Counted from the stretch's first letter, positions 19,275 through 28,702 are shown. The stretch is 64,000 nt of DNA from Methylomonas methanica (GCA_001644045.1 LUUF01000073.1:100131-164130), one strand, 5' to 3'. Made by a program: numbers and translations. Notes: generated by a model not told the origin, from the letters alone.

Positions 19275-20411
19275 ATGTCATTGATTAACCCATTCACGCT
19301 CTCGTTCAACGACAAAACATTAGAGAAGGCCTTTCTGCAGACTACGATCGAACGCACCCGCTATCAAGGCCGGATGGCCATGATCGTGGGCATGTTTGTC
19401 TACTTGCTATGCGGCATTATTGATCAATGGTTTGCGCCGCCGGACTTGGTTGAGGATGTCTGGCAATCACGCCTTACGGCACTGTACGTGCCGACCTTGG
19501 TGATGACGGTGACATTTACACCGTGGTTTTCGAGGCTATGTCACCTGCTATTGGCCGCAGTGGGCTTTGCGGCTGGGGTCGGCTTAATCTGCATGCAGAT
19601 CCTCTTGCCTTTTGATAGCTCGCAATACTATTACCCGATGATGGTGTTGGTGACGTTTTACACTTACAACTTTGTCGGTACGCGTTTTATCTATGCGCTT
19701 GGCGTCGACCTGATACTTCTCCTTGCCTACAACCTGCTGTTCGGCAACTATATGGCCTATCCGTTGCATATACTGGTTAGCCATGACTTTTTTATTATTT
19801 CGGCCAATCTGATTGGTGGTTCGGCCGGATACTTGGCTGAACATGGACACAGAATTTTGTTCTTGCGCGAGCGAGAGCTGGATGAGCAACGGAAACACCA
19901 TTTAACCCGGTCGCTTCACGATGGCCTGACCGGATTGCCGAATCGGGATCTACTGTATGACCGTATTGCGCAGGCGATGTCCGAGGCGCAACGGAACGGC
20001 TCCACGCATTGCGGGTTCTTTCTTGATCTCGACGGCTTCAAGGCAATCAACGACACCCTCACTCATAAGGTGGGCGATTATGTGTTGCGGGAGGTGGGGC
20101 AGAGACTGATCTCGGCGGTACGCGGTGCCGATACGGTTGCCAGAATCGGTGGCGACGAATTTTTTATCTTGGCGCTGAATATAGATAGCGGGGAAGCCGC
20201 CTGCCGCTTAGCAGCAAAGCTGTTGGATCATCTAGCGCAGCCGATACCAGACATTCCGCATGACATGAGTCTGGGTGTCAGCATCGGCATTTGTTTGTTT
20301 CCCTACGAAGGCATGAACGTTTCCGATCTGATTCATCGAGCCGACGCGGCTATGTATCAGGTCAAAAATAGTGGCAAAGGCTATTTTAAAATAGCCAATC
20401 AGCCAACATAG
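19275..20411 (+). CDS. Membrane diguanylate cyclase (GGDEF)
   Basis: 378 residues: about six N-terminal membrane helices (residues 30-200, e.g. MIVGMFVYLLCGII and LLLAAVGFAAGVGLICMQILL), then a GGDEF domain (about 215-375). The active-site motif is intact (RIGGDEFFIL), as is the inhibitory I-site RxxD (RGAD, five residues before the GGDEF). It should therefore make c-di-GMP from two GTP and be product-inhibited. The membrane part resembles no sensor domain I can name. It is monocistronic by spacing. Confidence 0.85.
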   Translation: MSLINPFTLSFNDKTLEKAFLQTTIERTRYQGRMAMIVGMFVYLLCGIIDQWFAPPDLVEDVWQSRLTALYVPTLVMTVTFTPWFSRLCHLLLAAVGFAAGVGLICMQILLPFDSSQYYYPMMVLVTFYTYNFVGTRFIYALGVDLILLLAYNLLFGNYMAYPLHILVSHDFFIISANLIGGSAGYLAEHGHRILFLRERELDEQRKHHLTRSLHDGLTGLPNRDLLYDRIAQAMSEAQRNGSTHCGFFLDLDGFKAINDTLTHKVGDYVLREVGQRLISAVRGADTVARIGGDEFFILALNIDSGEAACRLAAKLLDHLAQPIPDIPHDMSLGVSIGICLFPYEGMNVSDLIHRADAAMYQVKNSGKGYFKIANQPT

Positions 20412-20601
20412 TTTCGGTGCCGATTATCCCGGCAGCCGGATACTCGAGTGTGTTTGCTGAACATGAACCATGTTTCTCGGCGGTAGCGTTTGCGGTGAAA
20501 CATGCTCTGCCATCCAACCATAGCAAACCTGACCAGGATATAAGGTCTAATGGATGGCTGTTTGTTTCCGAGAATCCGTGGCCGGCTTACTGAGGATTAA
20601 A

Positions 20602-20955
20602 ATGTTTGAACGTAAGAGTGAAAAACTGGCGTCGCCAGCCGCTTTCGCAAAAAGAATGGCTGCGTCCGTTTTAGCGGCAGTGGGTCTTATTTGCATAGCG
20701 CTGTGGGTTGGCATCCTTGGCTATCGCTACATTGCGGATTTCGGCTGGATCGATTCCATACTTGAGGCCTCCATGATTCTGGGCGGTATGGGGCCAATCA
20801 ATACGCTACCCAGTCCTGAAGCGAAACTGTTTGCATCGGCCTATGCGCTTTTCAGTGGGCTGGTATTCATTGCGATCATGGGCATCTTGCTGACGCCGGT
20901 CACGCACAGGATGCTGCATAAATTTCATATTGACGAGAATGACCTGCGGAGTTGA
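20602..20955 (+). CDS. Small two-helix membrane protein, unknown function
   Basis: 117 residues from the ATG at 20602, which has GAGG 6 nt upstream; an upstream in-frame ATG at 20554 lacks one. Two hydrophobic helices (about 18-43 and 75-98) flank a loop with ILGGMGPINTLPSPEAKLFAS, a conserved-looking motif that I have seen in uncharacterised bacterial membrane proteins. The ending HKFHIDENDLRS is polar. The loop between two helices recalls ion-channel pore loops but there is no filter motif, so I assign no function. Confidence 0.6.
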   Translation: MFERKSEKLASPAAFAKRMAASVLAAVGLICIALWVGILGYRYIADFGWIDSILEASMILGGMGPINTLPSPEAKLFASAYALFSGLVFIAIMGILLTPVTHRMLHKFHIDENDLRS

Positions 20956-21106
20956 GACTGAACAACCGCTGGCTTGAAATTCACACGCGGCTGTTTGCCC
21001 GTACAATACTTACCAGGGATATAATCGTGCGTCCCCGCTTTTGTTCGAACGGCTATTTATCAGTAGTTTCCCTCTCAACATTACCCGACCGCCCTTCAAA
21101 TTTGTT

Positions 21107-21769
21107 ATGACTATAAAGAGTATTTTGGTGACCGACACCCTCTATGACTACATTCTCTCGACTTCGCTGCGAGAGTCCGAGGTGTTGAAGCAACTCCGCG
21201 CAGAAACTGCGCGGCATACCCACAGCGCCATGCAAATCGCACCTGAGCAGGGACAGTTCATGGCACTGTTAGTCGAGCTTACAGGGGCGAAAAAAATTCT
21301 CGAAATCGGGGTTTTCACGGGATACAGTTCCACTTGCCTGGCGTTGGCGCTGCCGCCGGAAGGCAGGATCACGGCCTGCGACATAAGCGAAGAATTCACC
21401 AATGTGGCACGCCGCTACTGGATTCAAGCCAACGTCGCCGATAAGATCGATCTGCGGTTGGGACCGGCACTGGAAACCTTGAATAGTCTGATCGCCGCCG
21501 GCCACGCAGGTAGTTATGATATGGCCTTCATCGATGCCGACAAAGCCAATTACGACAGTTACTACGAGCAATCGTTGGCGCTTTTACGTACTGGAGGGTT
21601 GCTGGTGATAGATAACGTGCTTTGGAATGGTCAGGTTGTCGATCCAAGCATCCAGGATGCGGATACCGTGGCGATTCGGCGTCTCAATGCAAAAATTCAC
21701 GCCGATCCCAGGGTCACCATCAGCCTGTTACCCATAGCCGACGGCCTGACGTTAGCCTTAAAGCGCTGA
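21107..21769 (+). CDS. Class I SAM-dependent O-methyltransferase (caffeoyl-CoA type)
   Basis: 220 residues from the ATG at 21107 (MTIKSILVTDTLYDYI). An in-frame ATG at 21041 adds 22 residues unlike the family. The SAM-binding loop is ILEIGVFTGYSST, the metal-binding and catalytic acidic motif is AFIDADKANY, and VIDNVLWNG follows, as in cation-dependent O-methyltransferases of the caffeoyl-CoA/catechol group. The natural substrate is unknown. It has no obvious operon partner. Confidence 0.85.
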   Translation: MTIKSILVTDTLYDYILSTSLRESEVLKQLRAETARHTHSAMQIAPEQGQFMALLVELTGAKKILEIGVFTGYSSTCLALALPPEGRITACDISEEFTNVARRYWIQANVADKIDLRLGPALETLNSLIAAGHAGSYDMAFIDADKANYDSYYEQSLALLRTGGLLVIDNVLWNGQVVDPSIQDADTVAIRRLNAKIHADPRVTISLLPIADGLTLALKR

Positions 21770-21922
21770 TGCATTTCGGGACGATACACTCTCAAGCACA
21801 GTCATTAAGGTTGACGTCCGCGAAATATCCAAAATTATTTTTGTTCGCTTGATTGTTAATGCCAGCCACAACCCGGCTACTATAGAATGAACGCTTCATT
21901 AACCGATAAAGAGGATGCCAAA

Positions 21923-22183
21923 ATGAAAAAGATTGTTTTTGCAGTAGTAGCTTTATTTTTGTTAGGCCAATCTGCTTATGCGGCAGATGAAGCATGCGAA
22001 GCTAAAGCTACCGAGAAAAAGCTGGCTGGCGCCGCCAAAAATAGCTTTATCAAAAAATGCGAGAAAGACGCCAAGATCGCGGCGGCTAAAGCAAGTTGCG
22101 ATGCAAAAGCCGCCGAGAAAAGCTTGAAAGGCGCCGCGAAGAATAGCTTCACCAAGAAATGCGTCACTGACGCAAGCAAATAA
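21923..22183 (+). CDS. PsiF-repeat periplasmic protein
   Basis: 86 residues with a clear signal peptide (MKKIVFAVVALFLLGQSAYA) and two copies of a PsiF repeat: ACEAKATEKKLAGAAKNSF and SCDAKAAEKSLKGAAKNSF, each with a following KKC. The start is set by AGAGG upstream of the ATG at 21923. The E. coli namesake is phosphate-starvation inducible, but the molecular role of the repeat is unknown. The gene is monocistronic, with a terminator 36 bp downstream. Confidence 0.8.
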   Translation: MKKIVFAVVALFLLGQSAYAADEACEAKATEKKLAGAAKNSFIKKCEKDAKIAAAKASCDAKAAEKSLKGAAKNSFTKKCVTDASK

Positions 22184-22218
22184 CTATTCGATAAAAATTA
22201 CTAGTCCGCACACATATT

Positions 22219-22245
22219 AAACCCGTTGTGCTCCAACGGGTTTTT
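22219..22245 (+). terminator. Rho-independent terminator of the PsiF-repeat gene
   Basis: A 9-bp stem (AACCCGTTG / CAACGGGTT) with a short loop, ending in a run of T. Confidence 0.85.
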
Positions 22246-22542
22246 AGCTTTCAGTTCCCAAAACTGCAATAGCACCCGGAGATGCTGCTATTTTGCCGCA
22301 GGATTTTTTCGGGAACCCTACTGGAAAACCAACAAAAATTACGCAGCCGCCAATATCTTGCGCGTCCAGATAAGGTTGGGCTTCGCCTCAAACAAAAATA
22401 CGCCCATCGTCAAACCCATCGCCGTCAAACAATCTTCGCTTGGTTGCGCTTCTATTTCCAGAGAGTTGGGAACGCGCAATCAACCGCTAAATCGCCCACA
22501 AACCTGGCAGCTATAAATTTTTTCCGAGAACCAAAAAAATCA
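22246..22542. other. Non-coding stretch upstream of lexA
   Basis: About 300 bases between the PsiF-gene terminator and the lexA operator region. Several ORFs cross it, but none has a ribosome site or a recognisable protein. It may contain decayed coding sequence. I see no RNA gene. Confidence 0.35.
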
Positions 22543-22596
22543 TTTGTTCTATATTTGTTTTCGTTGTATGCTTTTGCAAAACAAATACAGAACAGA
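22543..22596 (+). promoter_or_regulatory. Large inverted repeat at lexA start, probable autoregulatory operator
   Basis: Two 19-bp arms in opposite orientation (22543-22561 and 22578-22596), identical at 17 of 19 positions: TTTGTTCTATATTTGTTTT and, on the other strand, TCTGTTCTGTATTTGTTTT. The spacer is 16 nt, and the right arm ends 1 nt before the lexA ATG. It is not the E. coli SOS box, but each arm contains a TGTTCT-TATTTGTT core. LexA genes are normally self-repressed, so LexA binding is the likely role. This is inference. Confidence 0.55.
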
Positions 22597-22597
22597 C

Positions 22598-23227
22598 ATG
22601 ACGCTAACCCGTAAACAACAAGAAATTTTCGACTTCCTGCTACAGAATCAGGAGCAATTCAGCCATCCGCCCACGCTGGAAGAATTGTGCGCGGCGATGG
22701 GCTTAAAATCGCGCGGCTCATTGCACAGCCAGATCAAGGCGCTGATCGACGCCAACCTGATCGAAGCACCGGAACGCAAGCAGCGCGGTATTCGTCTGAC
22801 CGAACACGCCAAATCGCTGGTTAATAAAACTGCGGCGTCCGGCATGCTGCCTTTTGTCGGCACGATAGCCGCCGGCAGACCGATAGAAGCGATCGAAAAC
22901 ATTTCTTATATGGCGGTGCCCGAAGAATTGAAAACCGAGAACCCTTGTTATGTGCTGAAAGTGAAGGGTGATTCGATGCAGGAAGAAGGCATTTTCGACG
23001 GCGACTGGGTAATCATCGAACAACGTAGTCATGCCCGTAACGGCGAAATCGTCGTCGCCTTGGTCGAAAAAGCCGAAGCGACATTGAAATTTATCGAGCA
23101 GTACCCACACGAAACCCTGCTAATTCCCGCCAATTCCTCGATGCAGGCCATGCGTTACCGGCCCGAGCAAGTGGAAATCCAAGGGGTATTAGTCGGACAA
23201 ATGCGTAGCTATACCAACCACCATTAG
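22598..23227 (+). CDS. lexA: LexA-type SOS repressor
   Basis: 209 residues from the ATG at 22598 (MTLTRKQQEIFDFL). The N-terminal winged helix is followed by an S24 peptidase domain with the self-cleavage site Ala92-Gly93 (GTIAAGRP), nucleophile Ser126 (GDSMQEEG) and Lys164 (ATLKF). It therefore should undergo RecA-stimulated autocleavage. The recognition-helix region (MGLKSRGSLHSQIKAL) differs from E. coli LexA, which agrees with the unusual operator-like repeat just upstream. A 49-codon ORF follows 9 bp later. Confidence 0.93.
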   Translation: MTLTRKQQEIFDFLLQNQEQFSHPPTLEELCAAMGLKSRGSLHSQIKALIDANLIEAPERKQRGIRLTEHAKSLVNKTAASGMLPFVGTIAAGRPIEAIENISYMAVPEELKTENPCYVLKVKGDSMQEEGIFDGDWVIIEQRSHARNGEIVVALVEKAEATLKFIEQYPHETLLIPANSSMQAMRYRPEQVEIQGVLVGQMRSYTNHH

Positions 23228-23236
23228 GAGGAGATT

Positions 23237-23386
23237 ATGCTTCATCAATCCGTTCATATGCGCGATCAAAAAGCCAATCAAACAGCCATGCTGAGCCGGG
23301 CAGACCGACAGGCCGCCATCAACATGATCGAGGAAATTACGCTGGTCGTGGTGCTGTGGGGAGTATTTTTATTAGCTACCGGCTGA
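23237..23386 (+). CDS. 49-residue membrane protein in operon with lexA
   Basis: A short ORF starting 9 bp after the lexA stop, with a very strong ribosome site (GAGGAG, 3 nt before the ATG). It encodes a polar, basic N-terminal part (HMRDQKANQTAMLSRADRQ) and one C-terminal hydrophobic helix (EITLVVVLWGVFLLATG). The layout (SOS repressor plus a small downstream gene) resembles lexA-sulA pairs, but the sequence is not SulA. Function is unknown. An SOS-induced membrane or division effector is a reasonable guess only. Confidence 0.65.
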   Translation: MLHQSVHMRDQKANQTAMLSRADRQAAINMIEEITLVVVLWGVFLLATG

Positions 23387-23434
23387 TGTTCGCACCGACA
23401 AACTGTTTGGCATTGCCAACCGGCGCCCGACACC

Positions 23435-23758
23435 ATGTATAAACTGAGTTTTTACGTGCCGGTCAGCCATGCCGAACAGTTAAAACAAGCGTTGTTCGCG
23501 CAAGGTGCCGGGCGTATCGGCGACTACGACAGTTGCGCCTGGCAAGTGCTAGGCGAAGGCCAATTTCGACCGCTTGCCGGCAGCGCGCCTTATCTGGGCA
23601 GTATTGGTGAAATTCAGCAAGTCGCCGAATACAAGATAGAAATGGTGTGCGCCGATGATTTAATAAAAACCGTAGTGCAAACCCTGCTGGCTTGCCATCC
23701 CTATCAGCAGCCGGCTTACGAGGTTTATAAGATCCTCAACATCGCAGACTTACCCTAG
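23435..23758 (+). CDS. YqfO/NIF3-insert-like (CutA-fold) protein
   Basis: 107 residues beginning MYKLSFYVPVSHAEQLKQAL, with GAGRIGDYDSCAW and a CHPYQQPAYEVY ending. This is the pattern of the free-standing version of the small domain inserted in NIF3/YqfO proteins. The fold resembles CutA/PII-like domains. No enzyme activity is established. It may belong to the lexA transcription unit (49-bp gap after the small ORF) but has no known SOS link. Confidence 0.75.
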   Translation: MYKLSFYVPVSHAEQLKQALFAQGAGRIGDYDSCAWQVLGEGQFRPLAGSAPYLGSIGEIQQVAEYKIEMVCADDLIKTVVQTLLACHPYQQPAYEVYKILNIADLP

Positions 23759-23974
23759 CCTGTTTAGAAACTCTGAACAAGCTGATTCCAGTGATGGTTC
23801 GACAGCTCCCCCGAGAGGAATCAATCCCTTGCGGAACGACTTATGGTCGGTTTTTATGCCTTGATAACCCTGCCATCCCCGCGACTGAGGGAATCCGGTG
23901 TTTTGATTTTCCTGGGTTCCCGCTTTTGTTATAACGACAAAACAAAGACTTTTTGAGTATCTTTCGGAATTGGC

Positions 23975-25132
23975 TTAATGTCCCCCGCTATCCTCGTCGC
24001 CCTCTTTCTTGCTGATTTCTTCCAAGGCAAGACCGCCGGCCAGCGAACTAGGCTTTTTGATTGCCGATCCCAAGCCTTCGCTCAAATTGATTTTCAGTTT
24101 TAAATTGTTCGGCGAATCGGAGTTGCGCAAGGCCTCATCCAAGGTAATCACGCCGCCTTTGTAGAGCTTGAGTAAATGGCTGTCAAAAGTCTGCATGCCG
24201 ATATTTTCGGATTTTTCCATGGCTTCCTTAATGGCGTGAATATCACCTTTATGGATTAAATCGCTGACTAATTTAGTACCCAACAAAATTTCGATAGCTG
24301 CCACTCGCTTGCCTTCTACGGTGGGAACCAGGCGTTGCGAAATAAACGCTTGCAGATTCAAAGACAAGTCCATCAACAACTGCGGCCGGCGTTCTTCCGG
24401 GAAAAAGTTGATGATACGGTCCAAGGCCTGATTGGCGTTATTGGCGTGTAACGTGGATAAACACAGATGCCCGGTTTCGGCAAAAGCCAAAGCGTGCTCC
24501 ATGGTCTCCTGACTGCGAATTTCCCCGATCAGAATCACATCCGGCGCCTGCCGCAAGGTGTTTTTCAACGCATCTTCATAACTGAGGGTATCGACGCCCA
24601 CTTCACGCTGATTCACCAAGGACTTCTTATGCGGATGCACAAACTCGATAGGGTCTTCGATGGTGATGATATGACCGGACGAGTTGCTGTTCCGATAGTC
24701 TATCAAGGCCGCCAAGGATGTCGATTTACCGGAACCGGTACCGCCGACGAATAAAATCAACCCGCGCTTTTCCATGATTTTATCTTTCAGGATTTGCGGC
24801 AAACCCAACGCGTCGGCACTGGGAATATCGACCTTGATGTTGCGAATCACCAATGCATAACAATTGCGTTGTTTGAAAATATTCACCCGAAACCGCCCGA
24901 TTCCTTCCTCGGAAATGGCCAGATTCATTTCCGGCACATGCTCGAAGGAGGCGCGTTGCTCGGCGTCCATGATGCCATCGGCAATTTCCTTGATGCGTTC
25001 GCGGGAAAGTTTGACATTTTCCAATGGCTTTAAGGTCCCTTGAAACTTGGCCGCCGGCGGAGCGCCAGCCGTCAGATACAGATCCGAACCATCGTGTTGG
25101 ACGAGGATTTTTAAATAGTCTCTAAATTCCAT
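23975..25132 (-). CDS. pilU: Type IV pilus retraction ATPase PilU
   Basis: PilT-family hexameric ATPase of the pilus motor; PilU works with PilT in retraction. 385 residues from the ATG at 25132 (MEFRDYLKILVQHDGSDLYLTAGAPP), the PilU-type start; a longer in-frame start at 25174 exists. Walker A GGTGSGKST (130-138), Asp box IITIEDPIEF, Walker B ILIGEIRS, His box. The C-terminal tail is acidic (KKEGDEDSGGH). pilT, usually adjacent, is not next to it here. The pilBCD genes lie 15 kb away. Confidence 0.92.
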   Translation of the reverse strand: MEFRDYLKILVQHDGSDLYLTAGAPPAAKFQGTLKPLENVKLSRERIKEIADGIMDAEQRASFEHVPEMNLAISEEGIGRFRVNIFKQRNCYALVIRNIKVDIPSADALGLPQILKDKIMEKRGLILFVGGTGSGKSTSLAALIDYRNSNSSGHIITIEDPIEFVHPHKKSLVNQREVGVDTLSYEDALKNTLRQAPDVILIGEIRSQETMEHALAFAETGHLCLSTLHANNANQALDRIINFFPEERRPQLLMDLSLNLQAFISQRLVPTVEGKRVAAIEILLGTKLVSDLIHKGDIHAIKEAMEKSENIGMQTFDSHLLKLYKGGVITLDEALRNSDSPNNLKLKINLSEGLGSAIKKPSSLAGGLALEEISKKEGDEDSGGH

Positions 25133-25295
25133 GCGGGCGATTCTCGAATTAATAATGCCCAAAGTGTAGGTCAATCCGCCGACAAGTGAAGCCGAAGCAG
25201 CATTCGCTCGCGCCCCTTGATTTCCATAATTTCGTTGCCAAAAAAGGCGGCCGCTCGTTTATGCTTGCATCCTTAACCAATCCGGACCCGTCGAA

Positions 25296-28073
25296 ATGCC
25301 AAATAGCCGACTCAACTTAACTAAGTTTGAACATGAGACCGACTTGCTGTACGGGATCATCGACAGTATTAAAGAAGCCGTCATCGTTTTCGACGCCACG
25401 CACAAAGTCATCTGCGTCAACCGAGCGGCCAAGCTATTGCTGGGAATCGACTCAACGCCAGACCCGGCAACGGACTGGGATGAACGGCACTACCTATTTT
25501 TTTCCGACGGCAACACACCTTTTCCTATCGACCGTTTGCCGTGTTTCAAGTCTGCGGACACCGGCATGGCGGAGACTATCGAATTGCGTGTTAAACGCGC
25601 CGACGGCTCCAATGTTCCCGTCAGCGTTAGCGGTCGAGGCTTGGCGGATCGACATGGCAATATATCGGCATGGCTCGCGCTGCTTTCCGATATTTCGCCG
25701 CAAAGCGATCCAGAGAATAACTGTTGCGATCACGCTGCTTATGTCGACCAGTACCGGCGACTTGCGGGCATCGACAACTGGTCTTGGAATGCGATTAACG
25801 ATAGAGCTTACTCGGCAAACGCGCAGGCTGCCGATATTTCCATAAAAAAATATGCCGAAAATTTGCTGCGGGAAAAAGAAGCTGAAATTTTAGAGAATCA
25901 ACAAAATTTGCGTTCCGTACTCAATCATATGCCGGCGATGATCGGCTACTGGGACAAAAATCTTATCAACAAGTTTGGTAATAAAGCCTATGAAGAGTGG
26001 TTCGGCTATACCGCCGAAAGCTTGCTTGGCAAACATATTCGCGAAGTCATAGGCGAACGCCTATATGCCTTGAACAAGCCGTTTATGGATGCAGTGTTGG
26101 TAGGACAACCGCAATATTTCCAGCGCACTATTGTCAATTTTTCGGGCGAAACACGCTATACGCAAGCCGCTTATTTGCCGGATGGCGCGAAAGGACACGT
26201 AAAAGGATTTTTCGTATTGGTTACCGATATAACCGAGTTGAAATCCGCGCAAAAACGCATCGGCGAGTCGGAAGCCCGTCTGCGAGCCATGTACGATAGC
26301 CTGCCGTTTTTGGCCTGGATGAAAGACAAAGACGGCAAATATATTCAAGCCAACAAGCTTTGGCTACAAGCCGTGGGCATCGACAATCTGCGCGATTTAA
26401 CGAATATAACCGATTTCGACATCTGGCCCGAAGGGCTGGCTAAACATTATCGGGCGGTCGATCGAGAAGTCATGCTGACTCGCCAACAAGTGTCTCTAAC
26501 CGAGAGAGCTTTCGACGCCGGCCGCGAAACTTGGACAGAAACGATCAAAGCCCCCATCGTCGACGATAAGGACGAGGTTCTGGGCACCATCGGCCTAGCC
26601 CGCGATATAACCGAAAGCCGCGGCGCGGAAGAGCAACTGCGCAATTACAGCGAACGCTTGCGTCTGGCCACCAAAGCCGCGGCTATCGGGATTTGCGAAT
26701 GGGATCTGGCCGTGGGTTTCGCGGATTGGGACGAGCGCATGTACGAGATCTTCGGCATCCCGGTGGGAACGCCTGTCGATTACCAGACCTGGGCGGCCTT
26801 GGTGGTTGCGGAGGACTTACCGCGCACCAAAGCCAAACTCCGTAAGTTAATTCGAGACCAACAGGAAGAACACTGGGAGTTTAGAATTCGTCGGCAAAGC
26901 GACGGCGCCTTACGTTTTATTCAGGCTTCGGCAATCATTGCCGGCAATCCCACGAGCGACGCGCAAAAAATCGTCGGAGTAAATATCGACGTTACCAATT
27001 TCAAGTTGATCGAAAACGCGTTACGCGATAGCGAAGCACATCTCGCACACGCCCAAGCCCAAGCGCATTTGGGCAGTTGGTCAATCGATATTCGGGATAA
27101 TTCTCTACAATGGTCGGACGAAAATTACCGGATTTTCGGCACGCCGCTGGGTACGCCGATAGACTATGAGCACTTCCTGGACTGCATACATCCGCGTGAC
27201 CGCACGTTCGTCGATACCGCCTGGCAAGCGGCCATACGTGGAGAACCTTACGACATTCAACACCGCATCGTGGCGAACGGTAAAGTAAAATGGCTTAGAG
27301 AACGCGCCGAGCTTGAATTTGCCGAGGATGGCCGCTTTGTACGCTGCATTGGTACATCGCAGGACATTACCGAACTGAAGGAGATCGAAAAAAACCTGGA
27401 ATCGTCCCGTTTGCAATTACGGCAACTGGCGGCCCGCCGGGAAAAAGCCAGGGAAGAAGAACGCAAACGCATGGCCCGCGAAGTTCACGACGAGCTCGGG
27501 CAAATGTTGACCGCACTGCGAATGGAAATTTCGCTGCTGCGGATCAAATTCGCGATCAATAACCAGGGATTGTCGGAACAAATCCGCAACATCATGGAGT
27601 TACTGGATCAAACCATCCAGGTTACCCGCGATGTGGCAACCTCGTTACGCCCCTCGGCTATAGAAATGGGCGTAGTGCCGGCATTGGAATGGCTGGTAAG
27701 AAAATTCTCGGAACAATCCGGGATTCAATGCGATCTGTTGTATCCGGAAGATGATTTCGATATGGACGAGGAATGTGCAATCGTGATTTTTCGGATCGCC
27801 CAAGAATCGTTGACCAATGTGCTGCGGCATGCGGCAGCCAGCAAGGTAAGCATTTCCGTAAACTTGGATTCCGACCACTATTGCCTGCAAATTTACGATA
27901 ATGGTCGCGGCTTCGACACCAATGCACCCAATAAGACCAAATCTTTTGGCCTGATTGGCATAAGGGAACGCTCCCTGATGTTGGGCGGAGAAACAAATAT
28001 TTCCAGCATCCCGGGCCAAGGCACCTCCATCCAGGTGCGGATCCCGGCTAACCCTACAAGACCAGAACTATGA
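25296..28073 (+). CDS. Multi-PAS sensor histidine kinase, NarX/HisKA_3 type
   Basis: 925 residues, probably cytoplasmic since no membrane helix is evident. Five PAS-like domains are visible, at about 15-130, 200-315, 328-445, 455-570 and 585-695. A HisKA_3 dimerisation helix follows, with the phospho-acceptor His731 in MAREVHDELGQ, then an HATPase_c domain (ESLTNVLRHAAASK, YDNGRGFD, FGLIGIRERSLMLGG). The stop overlaps the start of the response-regulator gene by 4 bp, so they form a cognate pair. The signals are unknown. Several PAS domains could bind haem, flavin or small molecules. Confidence 0.9.
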   Translation: MPNSRLNLTKFEHETDLLYGIIDSIKEAVIVFDATHKVICVNRAAKLLLGIDSTPDPATDWDERHYLFFSDGNTPFPIDRLPCFKSADTGMAETIELRVKRADGSNVPVSVSGRGLADRHGNISAWLALLSDISPQSDPENNCCDHAAYVDQYRRLAGIDNWSWNAINDRAYSANAQAADISIKKYAENLLREKEAEILENQQNLRSVLNHMPAMIGYWDKNLINKFGNKAYEEWFGYTAESLLGKHIREVIGERLYALNKPFMDAVLVGQPQYFQRTIVNFSGETRYTQAAYLPDGAKGHVKGFFVLVTDITELKSAQKRIGESEARLRAMYDSLPFLAWMKDKDGKYIQANKLWLQAVGIDNLRDLTNITDFDIWPEGLAKHYRAVDREVMLTRQQVSLTERAFDAGRETWTETIKAPIVDDKDEVLGTIGLARDITESRGAEEQLRNYSERLRLATKAAAIGICEWDLAVGFADWDERMYEIFGIPVGTPVDYQTWAALVVAEDLPRTKAKLRKLIRDQQEEHWEFRIRRQSDGALRFIQASAIIAGNPTSDAQKIVGVNIDVTNFKLIENALRDSEAHLAHAQAQAHLGSWSIDIRDNSLQWSDENYRIFGTPLGTPIDYEHFLDCIHPRDRTFVDTAWQAAIRGEPYDIQHRIVANGKVKWLRERAELEFAEDGRFVRCIGTSQDITELKEIEKNLESSRLQLRQLAARREKAREEERKRMAREVHDELGQMLTALRMEISLLRIKFAINNQGLSEQIRNIMELLDQTIQVTRDVATSLRPSAIEMGVVPALEWLVRKFSEQSGIQCDLLYPEDDFDMDEECAIVIFRIAQESLTNVLRHAAASKVSISVNLDSDHYCLQIYDNGRGFDTNAPNKTKSFGLIGIRERSLMLGGETNISSIPGQGTSIQVRIPANPTRPEL

Positions 28074-28702
28074 TCCGACTAATTATCGCCGACGACCATG
28101 CCATTGTGCGTGGCGGGTTAAAACAACTGTTCGCGCTCTCCATGGATATTACCGTGGCGGGAGAGGCGGAAAACAGCCAGCAATTGCTGAGTTTTCTCAA
28201 TGAAAATTCCGTCGATATGGTGTTGCTGGATCTGACCATGCCCGATCTCGGCGGCGTGGAAATGATTACCCATATTCGCGCCCAATATCCGGAGCTGCCC
28301 ATCCTGATTTTGAGCATGCACAACGAATTGCAAATCGTCTCGCGCGCGTTGAAAGCCGGGGCAAACGGCTACCTGACCAAGGACAACGATCCGGAGACCT
28401 TGCTGGTCGCCATCCGCCGGGTGGCCGGCGGCGGCCGTTTTATCGATCCCAAACTTGCCGAAAAAATGGTGTTCGAATTCGAAGGTTCGGTGCAAAGCAA
28501 GCCCCATGAAAAATTGTCCGAACGCGAGTTTCAAATCTTGCAGTTACTGGCCAAGGGCCAAAGCCTAAACGACATCGGCCGCGACCTATCGATTAGCAAT
28601 AAGACCGTCAGTACTTACAAAGCCCGGTTGTTTGAAAAACTGCAAATCAGCAATAACGCCGAATTGATCCGCTACTATGATGCGCACCGCCTGAACATGT
28701 AA
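28070..28702 (+). CDS. NarL/FixJ-family response regulator
   Basis: 210 residues. The receiver domain has the acidic pocket IADDH, phospho-acceptor Asp54 (VLLDLTMPDL), the Ser/Thr in LILSMHN, and Lys104 (YLTKDND). A LuxR-type helix-turn-helix (LSEREFQILQLLAKGQSLND through NKTVSTYKARLFEKL) forms the C-terminus. It overlaps the PAS kinase gene by 4 bp and is its predicted output as a transcription factor. Targets are unknown; the neighbouring STAS, GGDEF-EAL and chemoreceptor genes are possible ones. Confidence 0.93.
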   Translation: MIRLIIADDHAIVRGGLKQLFALSMDITVAGEAENSQQLLSFLNENSVDMVLLDLTMPDLGGVEMITHIRAQYPELPILILSMHNELQIVSRALKAGANGYLTKDNDPETLLVAIRRVAGGGRFIDPKLAEKMVFEFEGSVQSKPHEKLSEREFQILQLLAKGQSLNDIGRDLSISNKTVSTYKARLFEKLQISNNAELIRYYDAHRLNM

